Assembly: GCF_000025565.1 (NCBI RefSeq) | Contig: NC_014121.1 | Span: 3,720,001-3,784,000 of the forward strand | Reading direction: 5' to 3' | Length of the DNA: 64,000 nucleotides | DNA from: Enterobacter cloacae subsp. cloacae ATCC 13047 | Lineage (GTDB): Bacteria > Pseudomonadota > Gammaproteobacteria > Enterobacterales > Enterobacteriaceae | Shown: piece after piece, positions 1 through 9,951 of the stretch | How positions within the stretch are numbered: the first letter of the stretch is position 1 | Layout of the letters: every line of letters starts with the position of its first letter | Notes under the pieces: generated by a model | What the model was told of the DNA's origin: nothing | Databases searched by the model: none | What the model saw: only the letters and a program-made list of their open reading frames with translations | Translations under genes and position numbers: made by a program

Positions 1-377
1 TGCTGGGTCTGACCGAAGTCACCAGCGACTGCCGTTACGTTGAAGACAACTACGCAGAGAAAGAAGACGCTAAACGTGCAATGGACGTTTACTGCCACCG
101 TCTGGCGAAATACATCGGCTCTTACACTGCGCTGATGGATGGCCGTCTGGACGCTGTTGTCTTCACCGGTGGTATCGGTGAGAACGCGGCAATGGTTCGC
201 GAACTGTCCCTGGGCAAACTGGGCGTTCTGGGCTTTGAGGTTGATCACGAGCGTAACCTGGCTGCCCGCTTCGGCAAGTCTGGCTTCATCAACAAAGAAG
301 GCACCCGCCCTGCTCTCGTTATCCCAACAAACGAAGAGCTGGTCATCGCGCAAGACGCGCACCGTCTGACTGCTTGA
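1..377 (+). CDS. ackA: Acetate kinase, 3' part (5' end outside window)
   Basis: Acetate kinase interconverts acetyl-phosphate plus ADP and acetate plus ATP in the cytoplasmic Pta-AckA overflow pathway. The open frame runs from base 3 to the TGA at 375-377 and gives about 124 C-terminal residues. These include the glycine-rich stretch [10 protein letters not shown] of the ASKHA nucleotide-binding fold and the end DAHRLTA, as in the E. coli protein. The gene continues left of the window, so no start can be given. pta follows after 76 bp, the usual ackA-pta pair. Identification is very secure; only the 5' end is missing. Confidence 0.97.
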   Translation, partial: LGLTEVTSDCRYVEDNYAEKEDAKRAMDVYCHRLAKYIGSYTALMDGRLDAVVFTGGIGENAAMVRELSLGKLGVLGFEVDHERNLAARFGKSGFINKEGTRPALVIPTNEELVIAQDAHRLTA

Positions 378-382
378 TTCCA

Positions 383-413
383 CACCGCCAGCTCTGCTGG
401 CGGTGCTGTTTTG
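383..413 (+). terminator. Stem-loop between ackA and pta
   Basis: A perfect 10-bp stem (383-392 with 96-105 of the same block, i.e. 396-405) with a 3-base loop is followed by the T-rich CTGTTTTG. It resembles a weak intrinsic terminator or a processing/attenuation hairpin within the ackA-pta operon. Its effect is inferred. Confidence 0.55.
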
Positions 414-453
414 TCACCCGCCACAATCAGGCGGTAACGAAAGAGGATAAACC

Positions 454-2595
454 GTGTCCCGTACTATTATGCTGATCCCTACCGGAACCAGCGTCGGCCT
501 GACCAGCGTCAGCCTTGGCGTGATCCGTGCTATGGAACGCAAAGGCGTTCGTCTGAGCGTCTTTAAGCCAATCGCCCAGCCACGTGCCGGTGGCGATGCG
601 CCAGACCAGACCACCACCATCGTTCGTAAGAACTCCAATCTGCCAGCGGCCGAACCGCTGAAGATGAACCACGTTGAATCTCTGCTCTCCAGCAACCAGA
701 AAGACGTGCTGATGGAAGAGATCATCGCCAACTACCACGCCAATACAAAAGACGCGGAAGTGGTGCTGGTTGAAGGCCTGGTTCCGACCCGCAAACACCA
801 GTTTGCCCAGTCGCTGAACTTCGAAATTGCGAAAACCCTGAACGCCGAGATCGTCTTTGTGATGTCTCAGGGCACAGATACCCCAGAGCAGCTTAAAGAG
901 CGTATCGAACTGACCCGCAGCAGCTTCGGTGGTACTAAAAACACCAACATCACGGGCGTAATCGTCAACAAACTGAATGCGCCTGTGGATGAGCAGGGCC
1001 GTACGCGTCCTGACCTGTCCGAGATCTTCGACGACTCTTCCAAAGCGAAAGTCATTAAAGTTGACCCGGCTAAACTGCAGGAATCCAGCCCGCTGCCGGT
1101 TCTGGGCGCGGTGCCGTGGAGCTTCGATCTGATTGCCACTCGTGCCATCGATATGGCGCGTCACCTGAACGCCACCGTGATCAACGAAGGCGACATCAAT
1201 ACCCGCCGCGTGAAATCCGTGACCTTCTGCGCCCGCAGCATTCCGCACATGCTGGAGCACTTCCGTGCTGGTTCCCTGCTGGTGACCTCCGCAGACCGTC
1301 CAGACGTGCTGGTTGCTGCCTGCCTGGCCGCGATGAATGGCGTAGAAATCGGTGCTATCCTGCTGACCGGTGCTTACGAGATGGATCCACGCGTCAGCAA
1401 GCTGTGCGAACGCGCGTTCGCGACTGGCCTGCCGGTATTCATGGTTAATACCAACACCTGGCAGACCTCCCTGAGCCTGCAGAGCTTCAACCTGGAAGTG
1501 CCGGTTGATGACCACGAGCGTATCGAGAAAGTTCAGGAATACGTTGCAAGCTACATCAACGCAGACTGGATCGAATCCCTGACCGCAACCTCCGAGCGCA
1601 GCCGTCGTCTGTCTCCTCCGGCCTTCCGTTACCAGCTGACCGAGCTGGCGCGTAAAGCGGGCAAACGTGTTGTTCTGCCAGAAGGCGACGAACCACGTAC
1701 CGTGAAAGCGGCCGCAATCTGTGCAGAGCGCGGCATCGCGACCTGTGTGCTGCTGGGTAACCCGGATGAGATTAACCGCGTTGCGGCATCCCAGGGTGTT
1801 GAGCTGGGTGCTGGCATCGAAATCGTTGATCCAGAAGTGGTTCGCGAAAGCTACGTTGCCCGTCTGGTCGAACTGCGTAAGAACAAAGGCATGACCGAAG
1901 CCGTTGCGCGTGAGCAGCTGGAAGACAACGTGGTGCTGGGTACGCTGATGCTGGAGCAGGACGAAGTTGACGGCCTGGTATCCGGTGCGGTTCACACTAC
2001 CGCGAACACCATCCGCCCACCGCTGCAGCTGATCAAAACGGCTCCAGGCAGCTCTCTGGTTTCCTCCGTATTCTTCATGCTGCTGCCTGAACAGGTTTAC
2101 GTTTACGGCGACTGTGCGATCAACCCGGATCCAACCGCAGAGCAGCTGGCTGAAATCGCAATCCAGTCCGCGGACTCCGCGATTGCCTTCGGTATCGAAC
2201 CACGCGTCGCGATGCTTTCCTACTCTACCGGCACTTCTGGTGCAGGTAGCGACGTAGAGAAAGTGCGTGAAGCGACCCGTATTGCACAGGAAAAACGCCC
2301 TGATCTGATGATCGACGGCCCGCTGCAGTACGATGCCGCAGTTATGGCTGACGTTGCGAAATCCAAAGCGCCAAACTCCCCGGTTGCAGGTCGCGCTACC
2401 GTGTTCATCTTCCCGGATCTGAACACCGGTAACACCACCTACAAAGCGGTACAGCGTTCAGCAGACCTGATCTCCATCGGGCCAATGCTGCAGGGTATGC
2501 GCAAACCTGTGAACGACCTGTCCCGTGGCGCGCTGGTAGACGATATCGTCTACACCATCGCGCTGACGGCGATCCAGTCTTCGCAGCAGCAGTAA
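454..2595 (+). CDS. pta: Phosphate acetyltransferase
   Basis: Converts acetyl-CoA and phosphate to acetyl-phosphate, feeding AckA. The 713-residue protein is the long enterobacterial form: an N-terminal dethiobiotin-synthetase-like domain (from [12 protein letters not shown]), a middle DRTGG-type region, and a C-terminal PTA catalytic domain from about residue 390 ([14 protein letters not shown]) to the end. The start is GTG at 454, as in E. coli, preceded by AAGAGG. The next ATG, six codons in, is less well placed. It lies 76 bp after ackA, with a REP pair and a terminator behind it. High confidence. Confidence 0.98.
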   Translation: MSRTIMLIPTGTSVGLTSVSLGVIRAMERKGVRLSVFKPIAQPRAGGDAPDQTTTIVRKNSNLPAAEPLKMNHVESLLSSNQKDVLMEEIIANYHANTKDAEVVLVEGLVPTRKHQFAQSLNFEIAKTLNAEIVFVMSQGTDTPEQLKERIELTRSSFGGTKNTNITGVIVNKLNAPVDEQGRTRPDLSEIFDDSSKAKVIKVDPAKLQESSPLPVLGAVPWSFDLIATRAIDMARHLNATVINEGDINTRRVKSVTFCARSIPHMLEHFRAGSLLVTSADRPDVLVAACLAAMNGVEIGAILLTGAYEMDPRVSKLCERAFATGLPVFMVNTNTWQTSLSLQSFNLEVPVDDHERIEKVQEYVASYINADWIESLTATSERSRRLSPPAFRYQLTELARKAGKRVVLPEGDEPRTVKAAAICAERGIATCVLLGNPDEINRVAASQGVELGAGIEIVDPEVVRESYVARLVELRKNKGMTEAVAREQLEDNVVLGTLMLEQDEVDGLVSGAVHTTANTIRPPLQLIKTAPGSSLVSSVFFMLLPEQVYVYGDCAINPDPTAEQLAEIAIQSADSAIAFGIEPRVAMLSYSTGTSGAGSDVEKVREATRIAQEKRPDLMIDGPLQYDAAVMADVAKSKAPNSPVAGRATVFIFPDLNTGNTTYKAVQRSADLISIGPMLQGMRKPVNDLSRGALVDDIVYTIALTAIQSSQQQ

Positions 2596-2603
2596 ATAAG
2601 GTC

Positions 2604-2675
2604 TTGCCGGATGGCGCTAGCGCTTATCCGGCCTACAGGACCGTAGGCCCGGTAAGCGCTAGCGCCACCGGGCAA
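2604..2675. repeat. REP pair (BIME-like)
   Basis: Two inverted, imperfectly palindromic units, around 2606-2636 (core GCCGGATGGCG) and 2645-2673 (core CCCGGTAAGCGC), face each other. This is the layout of enterobacterial REP/BIME elements that lie between convergent transcription units. Confidence 0.8.
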
Positions 2676-2676
2676 C

Positions 2677-2706
2677 AAAAAGGCGACCCCACGGTCGCCT
2701 TTTTTA
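2677..2706. terminator. Bidirectional terminator between pta and the transketolase operon
   Basis: An 8-bp stem (AGGCGACC at 2681-2688 with GGTCGCCT at 2693-2700) is flanked by an A-run on the left and a T-run on the right, so it can end transcription from both sides. Confidence 0.88.
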
Positions 2707-2707
2707 T

Positions 2708-3661
2708 TTACAGCAGCTCTCGCGCCGCTGAAACAATGTCATGCGCCGTCAGGCCATACTCCTTCTGCAGGAAGTCCTGCGTCCCTACCTGACCATAACG
2801 CTCCTTCACCCCCACGCGACGCATCGGCACCGGGCAGGTCTCCACCAGCACTTCCGCCACCGCCGAGCCCAGCCCGTTGTGAATGCTGTGGTTTTCGCAG
2901 GTCACGATCCGCCCGGTTTTCTCGGCGTAGTTTTTCACCAGCATCCGGTCGATGGGCTTCAGGGTAAACATGTCTATCACTGCCGCGCTAACGCCCTCCT
3001 GCTCAAGCTGACGGGCCGCTTCCAGCGCTTCGGCCACCATAATGCCGTTGGCAATCAGGGTAATGTCGCTTCCTTCGCGCAGGACATTGCCTTTGCCGAT
3101 GGTAAACGTTGAACCCGGGGCATACACGCTCGGCGCCTGCTTACGGATAGTACGTACCCAGTAGAACCCGTCGAGGTCGATAAGCTGGCGCAGTATGTCT
3201 TCAAACATCACCGCGTCAGTCACCTCCAGCACTACCGAATGCGCCAGACCGCGCACAATGCCCATATCCTCGAACGACATATGCGTCCCGCCGTTGTGGC
3301 AGGCCGTCACGCCCGCATCCGAGGCAATAACCTTCACGTTATTACGCTGGTAGTCCAGGGACATAAACAGCTGGTCGAAGCAGCGACGGCTGGCAAACGC
3401 GGTAAAGGTATGAACAAACGGCTTGCGGCCGGTGAGTGACAGCCCGGCCGCGGTACCGATCACGTTGGCCTCCATAATGCCGCAGTTGATCACATGTTGC
3501 GGATAATCGCGCGCCACGCCGTCCATCGCCATTGAGCTCATCAGATCCGCTTCCAGGGCGATGATCTCGCTCCCGGCTTCAATCTGTTTTGCCACAAAGC
3601 CCGCGTAAATCTTACGCATCTCTATGGCATCTTTCTGTCCTGCAGGTGCAACCTTAATCAT
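2708..3661 (-). CDS. Transketolase-like, C-terminal subunit
   Basis: The 317-residue protein carries the pyrimidine-binding and C-terminal domains of a thiamine-diphosphate transketolase. The glutamate that activates the cofactor is visible as E64 in CGIMEANVIG, and the C-terminal domain starts near residue 190. It overlaps the N-terminal subunit gene by 8 bp, so the two halves are probably made in equal amounts and assemble. It is the last gene of an operon with an ascorbate-type PTS, which suggests that the imported sugar phosphate ends as a ketose or pentose phosphate for two-carbon transfer. The true substrate is unknown; a similar operon exists in Salmonella (from memory, STM2340-STM2345). 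Confidence 0.9.
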   Translation of the reverse strand: MIKVAPAGQKDAIEMRKIYAGFVAKQIEAGSEIIALEADLMSSMAMDGVARDYPQHVINCGIMEANVIGTAAGLSLTGRKPFVHTFTAFASRRCFDQLFMSLDYQRNNVKVIASDAGVTACHNGGTHMSFEDMGIVRGLAHSVVLEVTDAVMFEDILRQLIDLDGFYWVRTIRKQAPSVYAPGSTFTIGKGNVLREGSDITLIANGIMVAEALEAARQLEQEGVSAAVIDMFTLKPIDRMLVKNYAEKTGRIVTCENHSIHNGLGSAVAEVLVETCPVPMRRVGVKERYGQVGTQDFLQKEYGLTAHDIVSAARELL

Positions 3662-4484
3662 GAGTTACCTCCAGCTGGCGGATCGCCTCGTCGAGGGCCG
3701 CTTTGCTCTCCGGGGTCAATCGCAGATGGTGCGAGTTACCCAGCTGTTCCAGATACGCCACTCCCTGTCCTTTGATGCTGTCGAGGATCACCACCCGCGG
3801 ACGCGCATCCGCTGGCGGAACCGGTGCAGTGAGCTTCAGCTGTGCCGGGATGTCATCTCCTTTCACCGTCACCACGTCAAAACCAAAGGCGCGGAATTTC
3901 CCTTCCAGATCGAACGCGCAGATGATCTCATCCAGCTCGCCATCAAGCTGTTGTTTGTTCCAGTCCACAAATATCGTCAGGTTGTTAAGACGATGGTGGG
4001 CAATAAACTGGAACGCTTCCCAGCACTGCCCTTCGTTCAGCTCGCCGTCACCGACGATGCAAAAGACCCGATTTGACCGCCCGGCCAGCTTGTGCGACAG
4101 CGCCATGCCGCCCGCGATGGAGATCCCCTGGCCAAGCGAACCGGTCGTGGCATCCACACCGCGTGTTTTTAGCCGGTCCGGATGGCTTGGCAGGCGTGTG
4201 CCGTTCTGGTTAAGCGTGCTCAGCTCTTCCATCGGGAAATAGCCCTTAATCGCCAGCGTACTGTACAGGGCCGGTCCCGCATGGCCCTTCGACAGGACAA
4301 AGTAGTCTCGTTCTGGCCAGTCCGGGTCTGCCGGGTCAATTTTCATTACCGCACCGTACAGTACGGCCAGGGTTTCGACGACCGACATACTGCCGCCGTA
4401 GTGACCAAATCCCAGCTGCGTCAGCGATTTCAGGGTCTCGAGTCGAATTTGACGCGCGAGTTCGGTTATCTCATTCTCATTCAT
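3654..4484 (-). CDS. Transketolase-like, N-terminal subunit
   Basis: The 276-residue protein holds the pyrophosphate-binding domain of transketolase. SKGHAG (H68) and the TPP/Mg motif GDGELNEGQ (from residue 145) followed by WNKQQL are intact. Split transketolases such as this need the partner encoded immediately downstream (8-bp overlap). The start ATG lies inside the end of the IIC gene (ATGA overlap at 4481-4484), which points to translational coupling with the PTS genes. The family is secure; the substrate is not. Confidence 0.9.
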   Translation of the reverse strand: MNENEITELARQIRLETLKSLTQLGFGHYGGSMSVVETLAVLYGAVMKIDPADPDWPERDYFVLSKGHAGPALYSTLAIKGYFPMEELSTLNQNGTRLPSHPDRLKTRGVDATTGSLGQGISIAGGMALSHKLAGRSNRVFCIVGDGELNEGQCWEAFQFIAHHRLNNLTIFVDWNKQQLDGELDEIICAFDLEGKFRAFGFDVVTVKGDDIPAQLKLTAPVPPADARPRVVILDSIKGQGVAYLEQLGNSHHLRLTPESKAALDEAIRQLEVTHD

Positions 4485-5878
4485 GATTTGGCTCCGGTTT
4501 TTTCCTGCGCATTACCACCCGCAGATTTGTTTTTCGCGAACACGTTGTACGCCACCAGCAGCGCGAACAACGCAACGACAAGCCCGGTGATGGCCAGTGG
4601 TGACAGGAAGCGCGCCAGGTTGCCAAGCACAATCCCGACGGCGCCGAAATCAGCGTCCGAGAAAGTGGTATTGGCAAAGCCAATGGCTCCCAGTACTGGC
4701 AGCAGCAGCACCGGCAGGAAGGTGATTAAGAGCCCGTTGGCAAAGGCGCCAATCATTGCCCCGCGACGTCCACCGGTGGCGTTACCAAACACGCCCGCGG
4801 TTGCGCCGGTGAAGAAGTGCGGCACCACGCCCGGCAGGATCAGCACCCAGTTAAACTGGCCGCAGATAATTAACCCCACGATCCCCCCGAGGAAGCTGAA
4901 CAGGAAGCCAATCAGCACCGCGTTGGGCGCATACGGATAGACCACCGGGCAGTCCAGGGCCGGACGCGCATTGGGCACCAGTTTTTCTGAGAAGCCGGTA
5001 AAGGCCGGGACGATTTCTGCCAGAATCAGGCGTACACCCTGCAGGATGATGAACACCCCTGCGGCGAAGGTGATTGCCATGATAATGGCGTAGACCAGGT
5101 AGTTCTGACCTCCGCTGAAGGTCGCCTCGACGTATTCACGCCCGGCGCTCACCGCCATGATCAGGTAGATAATCATCATGGTCAGAGAGATGGAGATCGA
5201 GCTGTCACGCAGGAAGCTCAGGTTCTTCGGCAGGTTCATCTCTTCGGTTGAACGTGAACCTTTGCCGACCTTGCTGCCAATCCAGCCGGACAGCACGTAG
5301 CCCAGAGTGCCGAAATGGCCGAAAGCAATATCATCGTTGCCGGTAATGCGCTTCATGTAACGCTGCGCAATCGCCGGGAAGAAGGCCATGACCAGCCCGA
5401 GGATCAGCGACCCCGTAAAGACCAGACCTACCCCTTCAAAGCCCGCAACCGTGAGGATCACCCCAATCATGCACGCCATGTAGAACGTGTGGTGTCCGGT
5501 CAGGAAGATATATTTCAGACGGGTAAAGCGGGCGACGAGAATATTGGCCACCATACCAAACGCCATAATCAGCGCGGTCGAGGCCCCATATTTTTCCAGC
5601 GCAATGGAAACAATCGCTTCATTATTGGGGATAATGCCCTGGATATTAAAGGCGTGTTCAAACATACCGCCTAATGGATTTAATGACCCCACCAGCACGG
5701 TGGCGCCACCGCCCAGCACAATAAACCCGAGAATAGTTTTAATGGTCCCTTTTACAACGTCAGAAAAGGCTTTTTTCTGCGCAACGAGACCAATTAAGGC
5801 AATCAGGCCTACCAGCACGGAAGGGACTTTTAAAATATCGACAACGAAATTCAGCGTTTCAAGGATAAACATATCCAC
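4481..5878 (-). CDS. PTS ascorbate-type (UlaA/SgaT family) IIC permease
   Basis: The 465-residue, very hydrophobic protein has roughly ten or more membrane segments and matches the UlaA/SgaT type of EIIC, which forms the sugar channel in the inner membrane. The tail KNKSAGGNAQEKTGAKS is cytoplasmic-looking. IIB lies 15 bp upstream and IIA further upstream, so the operon encodes a complete three-protein EII complex. UlaA transports L-ascorbate, but this paralogue sits with transketolase rather than ula catabolic genes, so another acidic or keto sugar is as likely. Family call is good, substrate open. Confidence 0.88.
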   Translation of the reverse strand: MDMFILETLNFVVDILKVPSVLVGLIALIGLVAQKKAFSDVVKGTIKTILGFIVLGGGATVLVGSLNPLGGMFEHAFNIQGIIPNNEAIVSIALEKYGASTALIMAFGMVANILVARFTRLKYIFLTGHHTFYMACMIGVILTVAGFEGVGLVFTGSLILGLVMAFFPAIAQRYMKRITGNDDIAFGHFGTLGYVLSGWIGSKVGKGSRSTEEMNLPKNLSFLRDSSISISLTMMIIYLIMAVSAGREYVEATFSGGQNYLVYAIIMAITFAAGVFIILQGVRLILAEIVPAFTGFSEKLVPNARPALDCPVVYPYAPNAVLIGFLFSFLGGIVGLIICGQFNWVLILPGVVPHFFTGATAGVFGNATGGRRGAMIGAFANGLLITFLPVLLLPVLGAIGFANTTFSDADFGAVGIVLGNLARFLSPLAITGLVVALFALLVAYNVFAKNKSAGGNAQEKTGAKS

Positions 5879-5893
5879 CTCGCCTTATCAGGG

Positions 5894-6166
5894 TTATTGT
5901 CTTTCGAACCAGGCACGCAGCTGCGCTTCAAGTTCGTTGATATCGATGATGTTGTTGATCACCACCAGCTGGTTTTCCGGCACGCTGGCGCTGGAGGCAA
6001 TATCTTTCGCCATCACGAAAAGATCGGCCGCACCGGGCGTGGCTGAAGAGAGATCGGAGTGCTCAACCTCGGCGTCAATGTCCAGCTTCTTAAGCACTTT
6101 TTTAATATTCATTTCGACCATAAAACTACTGCCCAGGCCAGAACCGCATATAGCCATGATTTTCAT
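5894..6166 (-). CDS. PTS ascorbate-type (UlaB-like) IIB subunit
   Basis: The 90-residue protein begins MKIMAICGSGLGSS. Cys7 in the P-loop-like CGSGLGSS is the expected phosphocysteine that passes phosphate to the incoming sugar. Its length matches the small UlaB/SgaB family. It lies between the IIA and IIC genes on the same strand and is preceded by the strong ribosome-binding sequence GGGGACA. No sign of damage. Confidence 0.9.
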   Translation of the reverse strand: MKIMAICGSGLGSSFMVEMNIKKVLKKLDIDAEVEHSDLSSATPGAADLFVMAKDIASSASVPENQLVVINNIIDINELEAQLRAWFERQ

Positions 6167-6246
6167 TGTTGTCCCCTTTTTTGCGTAGAGTATGTCCCAT
6201 CACGCTTGCGCGTAATGTGTGTGACGAGTCGGATTAAATAATTAAA

Positions 6247-6690
6247 TCAGAAGCGGTCGATTATCGTTTTAATTTCCTCCAGGGTATTCGCCTGATGTAA
6301 TTCCGCCATATCCTCATCGCTTGAAAATAATTCAGCCAGCGCAGAGATCATTTCGATATGGCTGTGTTTATCCGGTGCCGCCAGCATAACGATCACATCG
6401 ACGGGATCAAATTCGCCTGCACCGAATGAAACGCCCTTCCTGAGTTTTAATAATGAGAGGCCCAGTCCTTTTGCCCCCTCTTCCGGCCGCGCATGCGGCA
6501 TGGCCAGCCCTGGTGCCAGCACATAATAGGGTCCTAAAGTGTGGTGCTGCTCAATGATGGCCGTTACGTATTCCGGCGCAATGACCTGCAGCTCCAGCAA
6601 CGGTTTCGCGCATATCTCCAGCGCCTGCGGCCAACTCTCAACGCTATCCTGCAGCGTGATGGTTGTATCATATATCCACTTTTTGAGCAT
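6247..6690 (-). CDS. PTS IIA subunit (UlaC/fructose-mannitol type)
   Basis: PTS_EIIA type 2 protein, 147 residues from the chosen ATG at 6690. That ATG follows GGGAGGG closely; an upstream ATG at 6723 would add 11 residues but has a poorer context. The phospho-accepting histidine is H66 in AMPHARPE. It takes phosphate from HPr and gives it to IIB Cys7. It is the first gene of the operon, directly downstream of two palindromic operators and opposite the regulator gene. Confidence 0.88.
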   Translation of the reverse strand: MLKKWIYDTTITLQDSVESWPQALEICAKPLLELQVIAPEYVTAIIEQHHTLGPYYVLAPGLAMPHARPEEGAKGLGLSLLKLRKGVSFGAGEFDPVDVIVMLAAPDKHSHIEMISALAELFSSDEDMAELHQANTLEEIKTIIDRF

Positions 6691-6765
6691 TTTCCCTCCC
6701 GACATCGCGCTAAAGATGAACAAACTTTATTCAACGCATAACGAATTGGCTGCGATCGGGATCAC

Positions 6766-6817
6766 AAAGATAGCGCTACCAAGATCTAACATTCAGAAGT
6801 GTGATAGCGCTATCAAA
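6766..6817. promoter_or_regulatory. Two LacI-family operators in the divergent PTS/regulator promoter
   Basis: A perfect 14-bp palindrome TGATAGCGCTATCA lies at 6802-6815. A second copy, AGATAGCGCTACCA at 6768-6781, matches it at 12 of 14 positions, with centres 34 bp apart. Central CG and this symmetry are typical of LacI/GalR operators. They lie between the divergent IIA gene and the LacI-type regulator, so they are the likely sites of that regulator. Confidence 0.78.
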
Positions 6818-6925
6818 TTAACATCCTGGCGCGAAATCACAGCAAAAAAAGGGATTTAAGGCGTATACTGCCTGTCACGTGAAGCGAAGGATGAAATGAG
6901 TGGCGTCCTGTCAGCAGGAAGGTGT

Positions 6926-7945
6926 ATGTCTCTAACCCGAAAACGGCGCAGTACCGGTAAAGTGACACTTGCCGATGTCGCACAGCTTGCCGGTGTGGGC
7001 ACAATGACCGTGTCCCGTGCTCTCCGCACGCCTGAACAGGTTTCCGATAAACTGCGAGAAAAAATAGAAGCCGCGGTACAAGAGTTAGGCTATATGCCCA
7101 ATCTTGCAGCCAGTGCGCTGGCTTCGGCCTCGTCATGGACGATTGCGATGGTCGTCCCCAATCTTTCCGAAGCCGGTTGTTCAGAAATGTTCGCCGGGCT
7201 CCAGCAGGTGTTACAGCCCGCCGGCTATCAGATCATGCTGGCCGAATCCCAGCATCGTCTTGAACAGGAAGAGAAATTGCTGGAAACGCTGCTGGCGTCA
7301 AATATCGCCGCAGCGATTTTGCTCAGCGTCGAACATACCGACACCGTGCGTCACTGGCTAAAGAACGCCTCGATTCCGGTGATGGAGATGGGCGCCATGC
7401 GCGCCGATCCCATCGATATGAATATCGGGATTGATAACGTCGCGGCCATGTATGAACTTACGGAAATGGTCATCAAACGCGGCTACCAGAACATCGGCCT
7501 GCTGTGTGCCAACCAGGAGCAGTGGATTTTCCAGCAGCATTTGCAGGGCTGGTACAAAGCGATGCTGCGCCACCATATGTCGCCTAACCGGGTGATTAAC
7601 GCCGCCATGCCGCCGAGCTTTTCGACGGGGGCCGCACAACTTCCTGAATTTCTGCTGGCGTGGCCGGAGCTGGATGCGCTGGTTTGCGTCTCAGATGAAC
7701 TGGCCTGTGGCGCGCTGTACGAGTGCCAGCGCAGGCGTATCAAGGTGCCGGACGATTTGGCCGTGGTCGGGTTTGGCGACAGCGACGTCAGCCGTGTCTG
7801 TCAGCCGCCGCTGACGACGATGGCAGTACCCCATCGTAAGATTGGTATTGAAGCGGGACGTGCATTGCTGGAACGTCTGAATGACGGAGACTGGCGCGAT
7901 CAGAAACCCATCGCATCCAGTCTGTGTCTGAGGGAGAGCTGCTAA
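6926..7945 (+). CDS. LacI/GalR-family transcriptional regulator of the PTS-transketolase operon
   Basis: The protein has 339 residues from the ATG at 6926, which follows AGGAAGG. The first 30 bases of the longer open frame from 6896 lack homology-like content. The N-terminal helix-turn-helix VTLADVAQLAGVGTMTVSRA is followed by the hinge helix region (NLAASALAS) and a periplasmic-binding-protein-like effector domain with GxSD-type motif VCVSDELACG. It is transcribed divergently from the PTS operon and most likely represses it through the two palindromes in between. The inducer is unknown, presumably the transported sugar or its phosphate. Confidence 0.88.
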   Translation: MSLTRKRRSTGKVTLADVAQLAGVGTMTVSRALRTPEQVSDKLREKIEAAVQELGYMPNLAASALASASSWTIAMVVPNLSEAGCSEMFAGLQQVLQPAGYQIMLAESQHRLEQEEKLLETLLASNIAAAILLSVEHTDTVRHWLKNASIPVMEMGAMRADPIDMNIGIDNVAAMYELTEMVIKRGYQNIGLLCANQEQWIFQQHLQGWYKAMLRHHMSPNRVINAAMPPSFSTGAAQLPEFLLAWPELDALVCVSDELACGALYECQRRRIKVPDDLAVVGFGDSDVSRVCQPPLTTMAVPHRKIGIEAGRALLERLNDGDWRDQKPIASSLCLRESC

Positions 7946-7948
7946 AGC

Positions 7949-8503
7949 TTATTCGGCCTCTTCTTCTTTCTCAGATTTAGTCGATTCGTTTTTGGCGTTG
8001 CGGGTCATCCACAGCGCCAGTGCTTTTAACGAATCCGGCGTGAACTCGTCACAACGCGCGGTGATCTCTTCCGGCGTCATCCAGCTCACTTCGCTTACTT
8101 CTTCTTCCTGCAGGGCGAACGGCCCGTGGGAAACGCAGCTAAACAGCCCGCCCCAGACACGGCAATGTTCGTCTTCAAAATAGAACTGTCCATGCTCGGC
8201 AAACGGTACGCCCGCAATGCCTAGCTCTTCTTCCGCTTCACGGCGTGCGGAATCCAGCAGGACTTCATCCGCCTGAACGACACCGCCCGCAGTGGCATCC
8301 AGCATACCAGGGAGAAAATCTTTGGTGTCCGTGCGGCGTTGAACCAAAATTTTGCCCATGCCGTCATGAACAACAATATACGTCGCACGATGACGCAGGC
8401 GTTCAGCGCGCATTTGTTCGCGGCTGGCCTGCGCGATCACTTCATTCTCTTCGTTGACAATGTCAACCCACTCTGTACTTGCCAAATGACTCTGCTCCAC
8501 CAT
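7949..8503 (-). CDS. yfcD: Nudix hydrolase YfcD
   Basis: The 184-residue protein has a complete Nudix box (GGVVQADE, then REAEEELGI), which binds metal and cleaves nucleoside-diphosphate-linked compounds. It aligns with E. coli YfcD almost throughout. The family resembles isopentenyl-diphosphate isomerase, but the physiological substrate is not known. The C-terminal tail is acidic and lysine-rich and varies between species. It is convergent with the LacI-type regulator, with only three bases between the stop codons. Confidence 0.95.
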   Translation of the reverse strand: MVEQSHLASTEWVDIVNEENEVIAQASREQMRAERLRHRATYIVVHDGMGKILVQRRTDTKDFLPGMLDATAGGVVQADEVLLDSARREAEEELGIAGVPFAEHGQFYFEDEHCRVWGGLFSCVSHGPFALQEEEVSEVSWMTPEEITARCDEFTPDSLKALALWMTRNAKNESTKSEKEEEAE

Positions 8504-8558
8504 CGGGAAACCTTCTCGTCTAAGCGCTCTTACGGCGCGTTTACAGTTGAGGTGTAAC

Positions 8559-9110
8559 TTACGGATTAATCGCTACCTGTGCAATAACTTGCTGATCATT
8601 AAGTGCGATAACGCTTAACGTATGCTCATCAAGCATGCCATAGCTCGCCGGGTATCCGCCTTTCGGGATGCTGACCGAACCTGGGTTGAAGTGATAAATC
8701 TCCCCGCGTTTTTCTGCTACCGGAATATGAGTATGGCCGTAAACCAGGACATCGCCAGCGGCCAGCGCCGGGAGATTATCCGGGCTAAAAAGATGACCAT
8801 GGGTGAGGAACAGACGGCATTTTTCCAGCAGCACCTGTTGCCACGGAGCGGTCATGGGGAAGTGCAGCAGCATCTGATCCACTTCGCTGTCGCAGTTACC
8901 GCGCACGGCGATAATGCGCGAGGCATACGGGTTGAGTTTTTCCGCCACCTGTGCAGGGGCATAGCCTTCCGGCAATGCGTTACGTGGGCCATGGTTCAAC
9001 ACGTCGCCCAAAATAACCAGCCACTGCGCCCCACTTTGTGCGAACAGGGAAAGAACGCGCTCGGTCGCGGGCAGCGATCCATGGATATCCGACGCAAACA
9101 TCAGTTTCAT
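8559..9110 (-). CDS. yfcE: Metallophosphoesterase YfcE
   Basis: A cytoplasmic phosphodiesterase of the MJ0936/YfcE family, 183 residues. The two-metal site is visible: D8 and H10 in SDIHG, D36 in GDVLNHG, N72 in RGNCDSE, and H126/H128 in GHTHIP. E. coli YfcE hydrolyses artificial phosphodiesters with Mn2+; the natural substrate is unclear. It lies between yfcD and yfcF on the same strand, as in K-12. Confidence 0.96.
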   Translation of the reverse strand: MKLMFASDIHGSLPATERVLSLFAQSGAQWLVILGDVLNHGPRNALPEGYAPAQVAEKLNPYASRIIAVRGNCDSEVDQMLLHFPMTAPWQQVLLEKCRLFLTHGHLFSPDNLPALAAGDVLVYGHTHIPVAEKRGEIYHFNPGSVSIPKGGYPASYGMLDEHTLSVIALNDQQVIAQVAINP

Positions 9111-9166
9111 CAGTCACTCCTCAGAAAAACAGACTGCCCTTATCATACCTTAAGCGCCAGGGCTTA

Positions 9167-9856
<690 letters not shown>

Positions 9857-9951
9857 TTACGCCGCTGTCACTTGATGAAAACTCACGATTTTGCACAACC
9901 ACCTATACTGATTGGTCATGGCATTACACTTCACACTGACAGGAGTTGAGA

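Noticed and set aside
427..1995. A 522-codon open frame on the minus strand
   Set aside because: It is antisense to pta in a GC-biased gene, has low-complexity composition (His/Gln/Phe-rich), no ribosome site and no family resemblance.
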